A DNA stretch of 64,000 nt. Origin: JADMJV01 sp964649085. Its GTDB lineage: Bacteria; Vulcanimicrobiota; Xenobia; Xenobiales; JADMJV01. The stretch's first letter is position 1. Each line of letters opens with the position of its first letter. The translations under genes and the position numbers were made by a program. The notes under the pieces are model-generated. The model was given only the letters and a program-made list of their open reading frames with translations, searched no databases and was not told the origin of the DNA. This document shows, one piece after another, positions 44,547 to 53,369 of this stretch. The DNA lies in NCBI GenBank assembly GCA_964649085.1, contig CAZYPN010000004.1, positions 124,001 to 188,000 on the forward strand. Reading direction: 5' to 3'.

Positions 44547-45634
44547 CCCGGCTTCAGGTGGGCGTACTGACTCGGCGCCACGTAGAGGTTGGGGTCGAGC
44601 AGATGCTCGCGCACCATCTCGGCAATGAAGTGCATTCGCTCTGGCAGGTCGCCCCAATACTCGGCGCCGGTACCCTCCATCGAATTCGGGTCGGCGTGAG
44701 GGTTGCCGCCGGTCTGGCGCCACAGGCTCAGGATGGTTTTCAGTTCGGGGTTCTTCAAGGCGTGGAAGTCGCGGACTTTGTTTTGGGCCAGGTTCTCCTC
44801 GTTCTGGCTGCGGGGCACGTCCTGATTGAGGTTGGCCTCGAAGCCGGGCCAGCGCATCCGCAATTTGTCCGTCAGGAAGGCTTCGGCGCTGGGGGCGCCG
44901 CTCAGGGCGGCAAAGGCGCCCAATCCGAGGCCCATCAGCCAGTTGGGCCCCGGCAGTTCCTGCATGGCCTTGTTTAGAAACGGGTCCAGACGTGCCTGTT
45001 CCCGTCCTCCGTAGGCGATATTGCCAAGCAATACCAGTTCTTGCTTGGTCTGGGGGTCGCTTTCCCACATGGCCTGATAGTAGGAGCGGAAGACCTGACG
45101 CAGGGGTTCGTCCGGAAGAGATTCCAGAAAGGCCTGGATTTTTTCGGCATTGGGTGCCGTGTCGTGGCGAAAGGTTTCCACAAATCGGGCCACCGGGATG
45201 CCGATGTCGCCCATGGCGATGCCGTTGGCCTGATGCAGGTGATTGCGGCCGGTCCCTTTGATACCCATCACCTGTGACTCGCCACGCAGGAAGGCCCCGG
45301 CCCGTTCCGAGGCATGGCTACCCCAAAGGGCCCAGTTCGCCCCGGAAGGGGGGCCCTGACGGTTGAGTAACTCGTCCAGTTCGATGCCCAGGTCGAAGAA
45401 CAGCTGAGACACCTGCTGATTGCGCTCGATCTTCTCGGGGGTGATGCGCATCGAAACGCTGTCTTCTTTGCTGACCATCTCGCGCAGTTCTTTCAGTTTC
45501 GCACCCCAGCGGGTAGCCTTCAGATCGTCATCCGAACAGATGTCGACCCCGTCTTTCCCAGTGCCTTCGGCGCCCTGAGGGCTGCGGCGGGCCACGGAGT
45601 GATTGCTGGCAGGGGTCGTGCTGTGAATCTTCAT
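44543..45634 (-). CDS. Protein of unknown function
   Basis: ATG 45634 starts a 363-residue protein. Residues 1-40 are polar and low in complexity and contain DGVDICS; the rest is a soluble helical domain with conserved-looking stretches (FFDLGIELDELLNRQGPPSGANWALWGSHASERAGAFL, MGDIGIPVARFVETFRHD, GNIAYGGREQARLDPFLNKAM). I recognise no family and see no signal peptide or membrane helix. The leader resembles those of two other proteins in this window (see findings). It is separated from metH by 40 bases on the same strand. Confidence 0.7.
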   Translation of the reverse strand: MKIHSTTPASNHSVARRSPQGAEGTGKDGVDICSDDDLKATRWGAKLKELREMVSKEDSVSMRITPEKIERNQQVSQLFFDLGIELDELLNRQGPPSGANWALWGSHASERAGAFLRGESQVMGIKGTGRNHLHQANGIAMGDIGIPVARFVETFRHDTAPNAEKIQAFLESLPDEPLRQVFRSYYQAMWESDPQTKQELVLLGNIAYGGREQARLDPFLNKAMQELPGPNWLMGLGLGAFAALSGAPSAEAFLTDKLRMRWPGFEANLNQDVPRSQNEENLAQNKVRDFHALKNPELKTILSLWRQTGGNPHADPNSMEGTGAEYWGDLPERMHFIAEMVREHLLDPNLYVAPSQYAHLKPG

Positions 45635-45674
45635 GTCCCCAGGCTACCCCAGGGGTCTGAAGGAAATCTGAAGC

Positions 45675-48600
45675 TCAGGCCATGACGGGATCGCGTTCAT
45701 AGGCCAGATTGGGCTCCAGCCAACGCTCCACTTCCTCCACCGGCCACTGGTTGCGGCTCGCGAATTCTTCGATCTGGTCCCTGGCCAATTTGCCCACGGC
45801 GAAGTAGCGCGCTTCGGGCGAGGCCAGATAGAACCCGCTCACTGAACTGGCCGGCCACATGGCCAGGCTCTCGGTGAGCCGAATTCCGGTGTGCTTCTCG
45901 GCCTCGAGCAGGTCCCAGATCAGGCGCTTACCGCGATGGTCGGGGCAGGCCGGATAGCCGGGCGCCGGGCGAATGCCGCGATAGCGCTCCTTGATCAGGT
46001 CGGCCATCTCCAGGTGTTCTTCGCGACCATAGCCCCACTCACGTCGGGCCTGCTGGTGCAGCATCTCGGCCAGGGCCTCGGCTAGGCGGTCGGCCAGGGC
46101 CTTGGCCATGATCGAGTTGTATTCGTCGTGCTGGGCATCCAGTTCGGCCACAAACTCGTCCAGGCCCCAGCCCGTGGTTACCGCAAAGGCCCCCAGGCTG
46201 TCCATCCGGCCGCTGTAGCGGGGAGCGATAAAGTCGCTCATGCACAGGTTCGGAAGGCCTTCGGCCCGGACCATTTGCTGACGCAAACAGCCCCAGCGCC
46301 CCAGTGGCTGTCCCTGCTCATCGTAGACCAGGATGTCGTCTTGCTCCGACTGAGCCTGAAAGAATCCGTAGACGGCGCGAGCCCTCAGCAGTTTGCGCTC
46401 CACCATCGTGTGAAGCAGGGCTTTCGCATCTTGCAGCAACTCTTGAGCCCGGGGTCCGATCTCGGGGTCGTCGAGAATCTTGGGATAGGCCCCGCGCAGT
46501 TGCCAGGTGGCGAAAAATGGGGTCCAGTCGATATAGGGCACGATCTCTTCAAGGGCCGGCTCGAAGCTGCGAACCCCAAAGAACTCGGGCCGGGCCAACT
46601 CGGCTTCCTGCCAGTCGATGGTTGGGGCGTTCTGGCGGGCCTGCTCCAGGCTGAGGTAACGGTCGCGGGTCTGCCCTTCGCCGTGGCGGCGCTGCATTTC
46701 CTCATAATCCTTCTGCAGTTCCTCGAGAAAGCCGGGGCGCAGCGTAGGGTCGAGCAGCTTTTGCAGCACCGGAACCACCCTCGAGGCGTCTTTGACATGG
46801 ACGGTGGGTTGCTGGAAGCGAGGGGCAATGCGCACGGCCGTGTGGGCTTTGCTGGTGGTTGCGCCCCCGATCAGCAGGGGCATGGGCATCTCCTGCCGCT
46901 GCATTTCCTTGGCAACGTGAACCATTTCGTCCAGCGACGGAGTGATCAGCCCCGACAGTCCAACAGCCACCACGTTGTGCTCGCGGGCCTTTTGCAAAAT
47001 GGTCTCGGCCGCAACCATGACGCCCAGGTCGAGCACTTCATAGGAGTTGCACTTGAGCACCACTCCCACGATGTTCTTGCCGATATCGTGGACGTCACCC
47101 TTGACGGTGGCCAGCAGCACGGTGCCTTTGGCCGAGCCGCCCTGACGTTCTTTCTCCATATAGGGCTCCAGGTAGGCCACGGCTTTTTTCATCACGCGGG
47201 CGCTTTTCACCACCTGGGGCAAGAACATTTTGCCGGCTCCGAAGAGATCGCCGACCACGTTCATTCCGTCCATCAAGGGGCCTTCAATGACGAGCAGCGG
47301 GCTGCCCAGGGCCTGGCGGCATTCCTCGACATCCTGGTCGATATGTTCCACCAGTCCCTTGATCAGCGCGTGCTTGAGGCGCTCGGACACGGGCCAGCCA
47401 CGCCACTCGGCCTGCTCTTTTTGGGCGGCCTGAGCCGGCCCGCTACGGGCCTTGAGCTCTTCGGCGTAGGTCACCAGCCGCTCGGTAGCGTCGGGACGTC
47501 GATAGAGCAGCACGTCTTCTACGTAGGCCAGCAGTTCGGGCGGAATTTCTTCGTAGACACTCAGCATACCGGCATTGACGATGCCAAAATCCAGACCGCG
47601 CTGGATCGAATGATACAGGAAGGCAGCGTGCATGGCCTCACGCACGGGGTTGTTACCCCGGAAGGAAAAGCTGACGTTGCTGATGCCACCTACGGTTTTG
47701 GCTCCGGGGCAGTGCTGCTTGATGTCGCCCACGGCCTCGATGAAGGCCAGCCCGTAGAGGTCGTGCTCTTCCATGCCGGTGGCTACGGTCAGCACGTTGG
47801 GGTCGAACATCATGTCCTCGGGGGCGAAGTCGAGCTTTTCTCGCAGCAAATTATAGGCCCGCTTGCAAACCGCCAGCTTGCGCTCGCGCGTATCTGCCTG
47901 GCCCTGCTCGTCAAAGGCCATGATCACGGCGGCCGCCCCATAGCGTTGCAGCAGAGCCGCCCGGCGCAAAAACTCTGCCTCGCCGTCTTTCAAGCTGATC
48001 GAGTTGACCACGCACTTGCCCTGCACGCAGCGCAGGCCGGCTTCGAGCACCTCCCAGCGGGAGCTATCGAGCATCAGCGGCACCCGAGAAATATCGGGTT
48101 CGGAGGCCAGCAGGTTCAGGAAACGGACCATGGTCGACACCGAGTCGATCATGCCCTCATCCATGTTGATGTCCAGCAGGTTGGCTCCGCTTTCCACCTG
48201 CTGACGGGCCACACCCAACGCCTTCTCCAGGTCGCCCTGGCGAATCATCTCGGCGAACTTGGGGCTGCCCGTGATATTGGTGCGCTCGCCAATCATGCTA
48301 AAGCCCGTCGAGGGCTTCACGGTGTAGGCTTCCAGCCCGGCTAGCCGCATCAGGCCGTCATGTTGGGGCAGCTTTCGAGGGGCGATCTGCCCCACCCAGC
48401 GGGCCATGGCTCGAATGTGTTCAGGACCGGTGCCGCAGCAGCCACCCACGATGTTGATCCAGCCCTGCTCGGCGAAGTCGGCCAGCACCTTCGACATGTG
48501 CTCGGGGGTTTCGTCGTAGCCGCCGAATTCGTTGGGCAGCCCGGCATTGGGATAGCAGCTGAAGTAGCAGTCGGCCAGACCGCTGAGTTCTTCCACGTAG

Positions 48601-49349
48601 GAGCGCATGTCTTCGGCGCCCAGCGCGCAGTTGATGCCTACCGAAAGGGGCCGGGCGTGGCGCACGCTGGTCCAGAAGGCTTCGACGTTCTGTCCGGAAA
48701 GCGTGCGCCCCGACTTGTCCACAATGGTCACCGAAATCATCAGGGGAACGCGTCGTCCGGCCTCGGCAAAGACCTCTTCCAGCGTGAACAGGCCGGCCTT
48801 GAGGTTGAGGGTGTCGGTAATGGTTTCAAAAAGCAGCACGTCGACGCCGGCCTCGACCAGGGCCAGCGCCTGCTCTCGATAGGCCGCAGCCATGTGTTCG
48901 AAATTGGTGGCGCGGTAGCCCGGGTCGTTCGGATCGGAGGCCAGCGAGGTGGTGCGGGTGGTGGGCCCCAGCGAACCCGCCACAAAGCGGGGCTTGCCGT
49001 CTTCTTTGGAGGCTTGCTCGGCGGCTTCGCGGGCCAGGCGCACAGCCTCACGGTTCATCTCGACCACCGACGACTGCAGGTCGTAGTCTTCCTGACTGAT
49101 GGCGTTGGCACCGAAGGTATTGGTCTCGACCATATCGGCCCCGGCCTGGAAGTATTCCAGGTGGATCTGGCGCACAATGTCTGGGCGGGTCAGGCACAGC
49201 ACGTCGCTGTTGCCGCGCAAATTTCGGTGGTGATCGCGGAAGCGTTGGCCGCGGAAATCCTCTTCCTCAAGTTTGTGCCGCTGGAGCATGGTGCCCATGC
49301 CACCGTCGAGAAGAAGAATACGCTGCTGGAGAATGTCTTGAAGAGTCAC
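45675..49349 (-). CDS. metH: Cobalamin-dependent methionine synthase
   Basis: GTG 49349 starts a full-length 1224-residue MetH, which transfers a methyl group from 5-methyltetrahydrofolate to homocysteine. Domains: homocysteine-binding barrel (1-330) with zinc Cys in NCALGAEDM and GGCCGTGPEH; folate-binding barrel (350-625) with GERTNITGSPKF; cobalamin cap and binding domains (640-885) with the GDVHDIGKNIVG motif, His754 as lower cobalt ligand; and the AdoMet reactivation domain (890-1224) with RPAPGYPACPDH. All four domains are intact. No cobalamin riboswitch is seen upstream; the upstream gap is only 36 bases to the adenylate kinase-like gene, which may be co-transcribed. Confidence 0.97.
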   Translation of the reverse strand: MTLQDILQQRILLLDGGMGTMLQRHKLEEEDFRGQRFRDHHRNLRGNSDVLCLTRPDIVRQIHLEYFQAGADMVETNTFGANAISQEDYDLQSSVVEMNREAVRLAREAAEQASKEDGKPRFVAGSLGPTTRTTSLASDPNDPGYRATNFEHMAAAYREQALALVEAGVDVLLFETITDTLNLKAGLFTLEEVFAEAGRRVPLMISVTIVDKSGRTLSGQNVEAFWTSVRHARPLSVGINCALGAEDMRSYVEELSGLADCYFSCYPNAGLPNEFGGYDETPEHMSKVLADFAEQGWINIVGGCCGTGPEHIRAMARWVGQIAPRKLPQHDGLMRLAGLEAYTVKPSTGFSMIGERTNITGSPKFAEMIRQGDLEKALGVARQQVESGANLLDINMDEGMIDSVSTMVRFLNLLASEPDISRVPLMLDSSRWEVLEAGLRCVQGKCVVNSISLKDGEAEFLRRAALLQRYGAAAVIMAFDEQGQADTRERKLAVCKRAYNLLREKLDFAPEDMMFDPNVLTVATGMEEHDLYGLAFIEAVGDIKQHCPGAKTVGGISNVSFSFRGNNPVREAMHAAFLYHSIQRGLDFGIVNAGMLSVYEEIPPELLAYVEDVLLYRRPDATERLVTYAEELKARSGPAQAAQKEQAEWRGWPVSERLKHALIKGLVEHIDQDVEECRQALGSPLLVIEGPLMDGMNVVGDLFGAGKMFLPQVVKSARVMKKAVAYLEPYMEKERQGGSAKGTVLLATVKGDVHDIGKNIVGVVLKCNSYEVLDLGVMVAAETILQKAREHNVVAVGLSGLITPSLDEMVHVAKEMQRQEMPMPLLIGGATTSKAHTAVRIAPRFQQPTVHVKDASRVVPVLQKLLDPTLRPGFLEELQKDYEEMQRRHGEGQTRDRYLSLEQARQNAPTIDWQEAELARPEFFGVRSFEPALEEIVPYIDWTPFFATWQLRGAYPKILDDPEIGPRAQELLQDAKALLHTMVERKLLRARAVYGFFQAQSEQDDILVYDEQGQPLGRWGCLRQQMVRAEGLPNLCMSDFIAPRYSGRMDSLGAFAVTTGWGLDEFVAELDAQHDEYNSIMAKALADRLAEALAEMLHQQARREWGYGREEHLEMADLIKERYRGIRPAPGYPACPDHRGKRLIWDLLEAEKHTGIRLTESLAMWPASSVSGFYLASPEARYFAVGKLARDQIEEFASRNQWPVEEVERWLEPNLAYERDPVMA

Positions 49350-49385
49350 ACCTCAGTGTGCCCTTTCCCGAAGCGGGATAAACAG

Positions 49386-50141
49386 TTACTCGACGGCCAG
49401 CAGGCGAATCGGCGTCGACTGGAAGTTGTCGACCAGAGCTTCGAGCACGTCGGCCGTGTCTTGCTCGTCTTCTTCATCGTCGACTTCGAAATAGAGCCCT
49501 TTGGCTCGGGCCGACTCGACGACGGGAATGCAGTTGGGACAGTTGTCTTCGTCGGCCAGGCGGATCATGCGCAGGCCTTCCAACTCTTCCAGCAGGGCTT
49601 CCGCTCTATGATGTTTGAAGTCTTCGGGATAGGCGTCGAGCACGAAGCCGCTCGACTTGCAGTCGTCCTGGCTGACCCGCCGGGCCACCAGTTCATACAG
49701 CAGTACGGCTGGCGAGCGGTCGCCCGAGTCCAGTGACTGCTTCAATTCTTGCCCCAGTTGGGAACCGCTGGCGACCTCCTGGCGGATCAAGTCGCCCATG
49801 TTGAGGTGGACCAGTCCCAGGTTTTCAGCCAGTTTCTGGGCCTGGTTTTCTTTGCTGGACTGATCGTCGCCGAGAAGAAGCAGAGCCAGTGGCGAGGTTT
49901 GAGCCGCCACACCGGCGGCCGTCAGCGAGCTCTGGCGGGCCAGGTTTTCCAGATGGGCCGGCACCATGTTGCCGCCGTCTTTGGCCTTCACCTCGGCCTG
50001 GGGAGAACTGGGGCTCAGGCTGACCTGATCGGGGATCAGTTTGTATTCGGTATTTCCCATCGTGGCACGAGGAGCCACCGCTCCCCAGGGATTGCCGGTG
50101 GAGCGAGGGAGTTGACCGATGGAAGAAGAGATCACACTCAT
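49386..50141 (-). CDS. Degenerate adenylate kinase-like protein with long polar leader
   Basis: A 251-residue protein, ATG 50141. Residues 1-80 are polar, with DQVSLSPSS near 38; residues 85-200 follow the adenylate kinase order: P-loop position GDDQSSKEN (Gly91 to Lys97, missing the GxGKGT Gly pattern), LGLVHLNMGDLIRQEVASGSQLG, and GFVLDAYPEDFKHHRAEALLEEL where kinases have GFxLDGFPR. The Arg of FPR and the Gly-rich loop are lost, so catalysis is doubtful. The end is acidic (EVDDEEDEQD). It lies upstream of metH on the same strand. A structural or regulatory role is possible. Confidence 0.65.
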   Translation of the reverse strand: MSVISSSIGQLPRSTGNPWGAVAPRATMGNTEYKLIPDQVSLSPSSPQAEVKAKDGGNMVPAHLENLARQSSLTAAGVAAQTSPLALLLLGDDQSSKENQAQKLAENLGLVHLNMGDLIRQEVASGSQLGQELKQSLDSGDRSPAVLLYELVARRVSQDDCKSSGFVLDAYPEDFKHHRAEALLEELEGLRMIRLADEDNCPNCIPVVESARAKGLYFEVDDEEDEQDTADVLEALVDNFQSTPIRLLAVE

Positions 50142-50188
50142 CGCATGCTCATCCTAGTGGACAGTCGTGAACGAGCTTTTGCCGACTT

Positions 50189-51163
50189 ATGAACGGATCG
50201 CAACCTTGTCGTCACGAAGAGCACTCGATGCAGACTCTGCGCGATGCCCGCAATCGCTTTCATCTTCTGGAGGTGCTCTGTGACGAAATGCTGTCCACCT
50301 TTCAGGCTGAGCGCGTGGCGGTATTGGAGTGGGCGAGCGGTGCGCCGATGGTCCTGGCCGGACGCGGATTGGAAGGCAGAATGAAGGAACCGGATGCTCA
50401 GGCCTGTGTCAGGGCGGTGCACGATGCCTGGCACCGAGACCGGGGCGCGCTCGACCAGAATTGGGTTGAGGTAAAACCCTCGGCCACCACGCCCCCCTGG
50501 TACCCCATTCGCCTGATCCTGACCTGCCCGGTAGAATTAACCGAACGTCGCTTGCTGCTCTACGCCGATCGTAGAATCATCCAAGGGCTCTACGGACCGG
50601 AGCAGGTCCCCCTACTGGAAGAATTGGCCCGGAACTTCGCCGAGGTGTGGGTGGACAAGCCGGGCTATCCTTCCCTTCCGGCCAGGGTGCACTGGGGCTT
50701 GCAACGCTACTTTGAAGAATCTTCAGGCCGCAGGCCGCTGCAGCAGCGATTGTTGGAAAAGTTACAGGAACTCTTCAAGGCTGAAAGAGCCGCCCTGTTT
50801 CGCAAGAGTAGCCTGGGCCTGGAACTGGTCGAAGGTCTGGAAATCGGTCAAGAACAGCTCGCCCTTGAGAGCTTTCAGTCCACTCGCAATCTGCTCGAAC
50901 TTGCGATCGAAGAAGGGCGCGGACCGAACCTGACTTCGTCGCTTGGCGACCCGAGATTCATCCCTCATCGGGATTCTGTGCCGTCAGGGCTGCGCTCGGT
51001 GCTTTGCATTGGTATTCGAGACCGGCATGGCCAGATCGGGGCACTCTATCTGGATCGAAGGCTCCGCCAGGATTACTTTGATCGGCTGGCCTTCGCCGAC
51101 CTGGAGAAAATTGCCGAGCTAGCTGTGGGCTGCGGGCTGTCGCTGGCGCCGCCATTCGAATAG
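50189..51163 (+). CDS. GAF-domain protein (two GAF-like halves)
   Basis: ATG 50189 or ATG 50228; both have weak ribosome sites, and the domain begins just after 50228. The product (up to 324 residues) has two GAF-like segments: residues about 20-155 (EVLCDEMLSTFQAERVAVLEW, RRLLLYADRR) and 170-320 (KLQELFKAERAALFRK, SGLRSVLCIGIRDRHGQIGALYLDRR). No output domain is visible. The second GAF carries the typical IGALYLDRR end strand. The last 45 bases overlap the convergent methyltransferase gene. Confidence 0.78.
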   Translation: MNGSQPCRHEEHSMQTLRDARNRFHLLEVLCDEMLSTFQAERVAVLEWASGAPMVLAGRGLEGRMKEPDAQACVRAVHDAWHRDRGALDQNWVEVKPSATTPPWYPIRLILTCPVELTERRLLLYADRRIIQGLYGPEQVPLLEELARNFAEVWVDKPGYPSLPARVHWGLQRYFEESSGRRPLQQRLLEKLQELFKAERAALFRKSSLGLELVEGLEIGQEQLALESFQSTRNLLELAIEEGRGPNLTSSLGDPRFIPHRDSVPSGLRSVLCIGIRDRHGQIGALYLDRRLRQDYFDRLAFADLEKIAELAVGCGLSLAPPFE

Positions 51164-51868
51164 CACAATAGCCGCGCTGACGCCGGCATTGAGTGACTCG
51201 CAGCCATCGGCCATGGGAATGGTGCAGGTCGCCTGCAATTGCGAACTCACCTCGGGGCTGAGGCCGTGGGCTTCGCTGCCCACCGCCAGCACCCAGCCCT
51301 CGGGCCAGTTGAACTGGTAGAGGGACTGAGCGGAGCGAGGGCTGAGCCCGATGCAGGGCAGGCCCTGGGGCAACTCTGCCAGCGACTCCAGCCGGTAACA
51401 GGGCAGGTGGAATACGGCTCCAGCGCTGCTGCGCACCACCTTGGGGCCGAACGGGTCTACCCCCCCCAGACAGGCCAGGGCCTGGGCACCCGCCGCCCGG
51501 GCCGTGCGCATCAGGCTTCCCAGATTGCCGGGGTCGGCAATGCCGTCGGCCAGCACGATGTGGTGCCACTGCTGCAGCGCGGGCCAGGCGTTCGCCTCAC
51601 ACAGCGCGACCACCCCCTGACAGGTTTCGGCATCGCTAAGACGGGCCAGCATCTCGGCACTGACTTCCAGGCATTCCGCCCCCGTCTTCGGGTCGGGGCG
51701 GAAGCGGTTGGGGTCGTAGAGCAGGTGGCGCACCGGGTGGTGACCCCGCAGTGCCTCTTCCAACAACTTGGGACCCTCCACAAGGAAGAGTCCCAGTTCC
51801 CGGCGCCGGGCCGGTTTGTCCAGCTGAAGCCAGTGCTTCCAGCGGGCGCTGTTTTTGCCCAGCTGCAC
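51119..51868 (-). CDS. TrmH/SpoU-family RNA 2'-O-methyltransferase
   Basis: A 249-residue SPOUT enzyme. The N terminus (1-100) is a substrate-binding domain with the FLVEGPKLLEEAL motif; the C-terminal knot has motif 1 DPGNLGSLMRTARAAGA, motif 2 LAVGSEAHGLS and motif 3 IPMADGCESLNAGVSAAIVLFEW, the hallmark of the SpoU class binding SAM. The RNA target (rRNA or tRNA) is not decidable. It follows korB by one base and overlaps the end of the convergent GAF gene by 45 bases. Confidence 0.93.
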   Translation of the reverse strand: MQLGKNSARWKHWLQLDKPARRRELGLFLVEGPKLLEEALRGHHPVRHLLYDPNRFRPDPKTGAECLEVSAEMLARLSDAETCQGVVALCEANAWPALQQWHHIVLADGIADPGNLGSLMRTARAAGAQALACLGGVDPFGPKVVRSSAGAVFHLPCYRLESLAELPQGLPCIGLSPRSAQSLYQFNWPEGWVLAVGSEAHGLSPEVSSQLQATCTIPMADGCESLNAGVSAAIVLFEWRRQRQPAAHS

Positions 51869-51869
51869 T

Positions 51870-53369
51870 TCAGACCAGAGCGGCTTCGGCCATTTCCGCC
51901 GTCAGACAACCCAGTGGTTTCAGGTCGCCGTCGACGACGGTAAGGCAGGAGACTCCGAGCCTGGCCATTTCGTACACGGCCTGGGTAAGATTGCTCTTGG
52001 CCGACACAAAAGCTTCCTTCTGGATGCCGACCTGTTCCAGGCTTATCTGTTCGGGTTGGTCCACGAGAGTCGCCACGCGGATCAGGTCCTGGCTGGTCAG
52101 GCTGCCGGCAAAGCAGCCCTGAGCGTCGACCAACGCCAGAAAGCCGTTCTTCATGTGCGGCAGGCCTTCGGCCAGAGTGGCCTGAGCCGATACCGACGGC
52201 ACCGGCGCCAACGCCACTTGGGCCAACGGGGTGCGGGCGGCCTTGAGGGCCAGATCGCCATAGCCCGCGCTCCAGCCCGACAGCATTTCTTCCATCAGTT
52301 CGGGCGACGAGGCGCTGAGCGAGTGGTTCTCGCGACCGTCCTCGCCCACCGACCAGAGGTCGGAGGAGCAGAAGAGGGCTCGCAGATCCCCCTTGCCCTT
52401 GAGTTGTCGGGCCTGCTGGACCTGGGCCATGAGGCCCTCCTCGTAGAGCGGTTTATGTACCGCCCGGAAGATGCCCAGCGGCACCGGGAACTCGGGAAAG
52501 GTCAGGCGACTCATCAGGTAGGCCAGAGCCGGATCGCTGCGGTGGGCGTCGTGCACCAGCAGATCCGACTCGCTGATGCCCTCGCCCAACGACACCACTT
52601 CGGGCAGCATCGTCTGGTGATTGAGGCGGATGCCCTTCGAGCCTCCCCCAAAAACCATGGGTTTCCCGTGCTCGAGCAGCAGAGTGTGGTCTTTCTTGGT
52701 GGCGTTGTCCTTAACGTGATCCCAGGCGCCATCGTTGAAGATGTTGCAGTTCTGGAATACCTCGACGAAGGCTGCACCTGGATGCAGCGCGGCTTGCTTG
52801 AGCACTTCGCCCAGGTGTTTGATCTCCGTATCGACCGAGCGCGCTACAAAGGTGGCCTCGGCCGCCAGGGCGACGCTCAGGGGGTTGAGCGGTTGCTCGA
52901 CCGTGCCCATCGGGCTCGATTTGGTTTTGGCTCCGGGCAACGAGGTGGGAGAATATTGCCCCTTGGTCAGCCCGTAGATGCGATTGTTGAACAGGATCAC
53001 GGTGAGGTTCACGTTGCGCCGCAGCACGTGCAGCATATGGTTGCCGCCAATGCTGAAACCATCGCCGTCACCGGTAATAACGAATACGTGCAGGTCGGGG
53101 CGAGCGACCTTCAGGCCTGTGGCCAGGGTGGGCGCGCGGCCGTGAATCGAGTGAATTCCGTAGGTGTCCATGTAGTAGGGAAATCGGCTTGAGCAGCCGA
53201 TACCCGACACAAACACGAAGTTTTCGCGGGGCAGGCCCAATTCGGGCAGCACCTTTTGAACTTGAGCCAGGATGGAGTAGTCGCCACAGCCTGGGCACCA
53301 GCGCACTTCCTGGTCGCTGCTATAGTCTTTGCGATTCTGGGCCGGAACCGGGGGTTGTAACAGCTGCAT
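51870..53369 (-). CDS. korB: 2-oxoacid:ferredoxin oxidoreductase beta subunit with C-terminal CBS pair
   Basis: The 499-residue protein is the thiamine-diphosphate/iron-sulfur subunit. Cys25, Cys28 (WCPGCG), Cys59 (GIGCSS) and Cys208 (FQNC) are the four [4Fe-4S] ligands; GDGDGFSIGGNH with LFNNRIYGLTKGQ binds ThDP. From about residue 395 the protein continues with two CBS-like motifs (GFLALVDAQGCFAGSLTSQDLIR; GVSCLTVVDGDLKPLGCLT), an extension beyond the usual 280-350 residues of KorB. CBS pairs bind adenine nucleotides, suggesting energy-dependent control. Start overlaps the korA stop (TAATG). The substrate is 2-oxoglutarate or a related 2-oxoacid; I cannot separate them. Confidence 0.92.
   Translation of the reverse strand: MQLLQPPVPAQNRKDYSSDQEVRWCPGCGDYSILAQVQKVLPELGLPRENFVFVSGIGCSSRFPYYMDTYGIHSIHGRAPTLATGLKVARPDLHVFVITGDGDGFSIGGNHMLHVLRRNVNLTVILFNNRIYGLTKGQYSPTSLPGAKTKSSPMGTVEQPLNPLSVALAAEATFVARSVDTEIKHLGEVLKQAALHPGAAFVEVFQNCNIFNDGAWDHVKDNATKKDHTLLLEHGKPMVFGGGSKGIRLNHQTMLPEVVSLGEGISESDLLVHDAHRSDPALAYLMSRLTFPEFPVPLGIFRAVHKPLYEEGLMAQVQQARQLKGKGDLRALFCSSDLWSVGEDGRENHSLSASSPELMEEMLSGWSAGYGDLALKAARTPLAQVALAPVPSVSAQATLAEGLPHMKNGFLALVDAQGCFAGSLTSQDLIRVATLVDQPEQISLEQVGIQKEAFVSAKSNLTQAVYEMARLGVSCLTVVDGDLKPLGCLTAEMAEAALV

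Noticed and set aside
44536..44550. Terminator hairpin CGGGCT-CCT-AGCCCG at the convergent ends of 44546 and 44543
   Set aside because: Short stem without T-tract on either strand; it also overlaps the coding ends.
46128..48344. A 738-codon open frame on the plus strand inside metH
   Set aside because: It mirrors the metH coding sequence, shows no motifs and is a shadow of high-GC codon use.
49350..49386. Cobalamin riboswitch upstream of metH
   Set aside because: Only 36 bases separate metH from the upstream gene, too short, and no B12-box-like sequence is seen.
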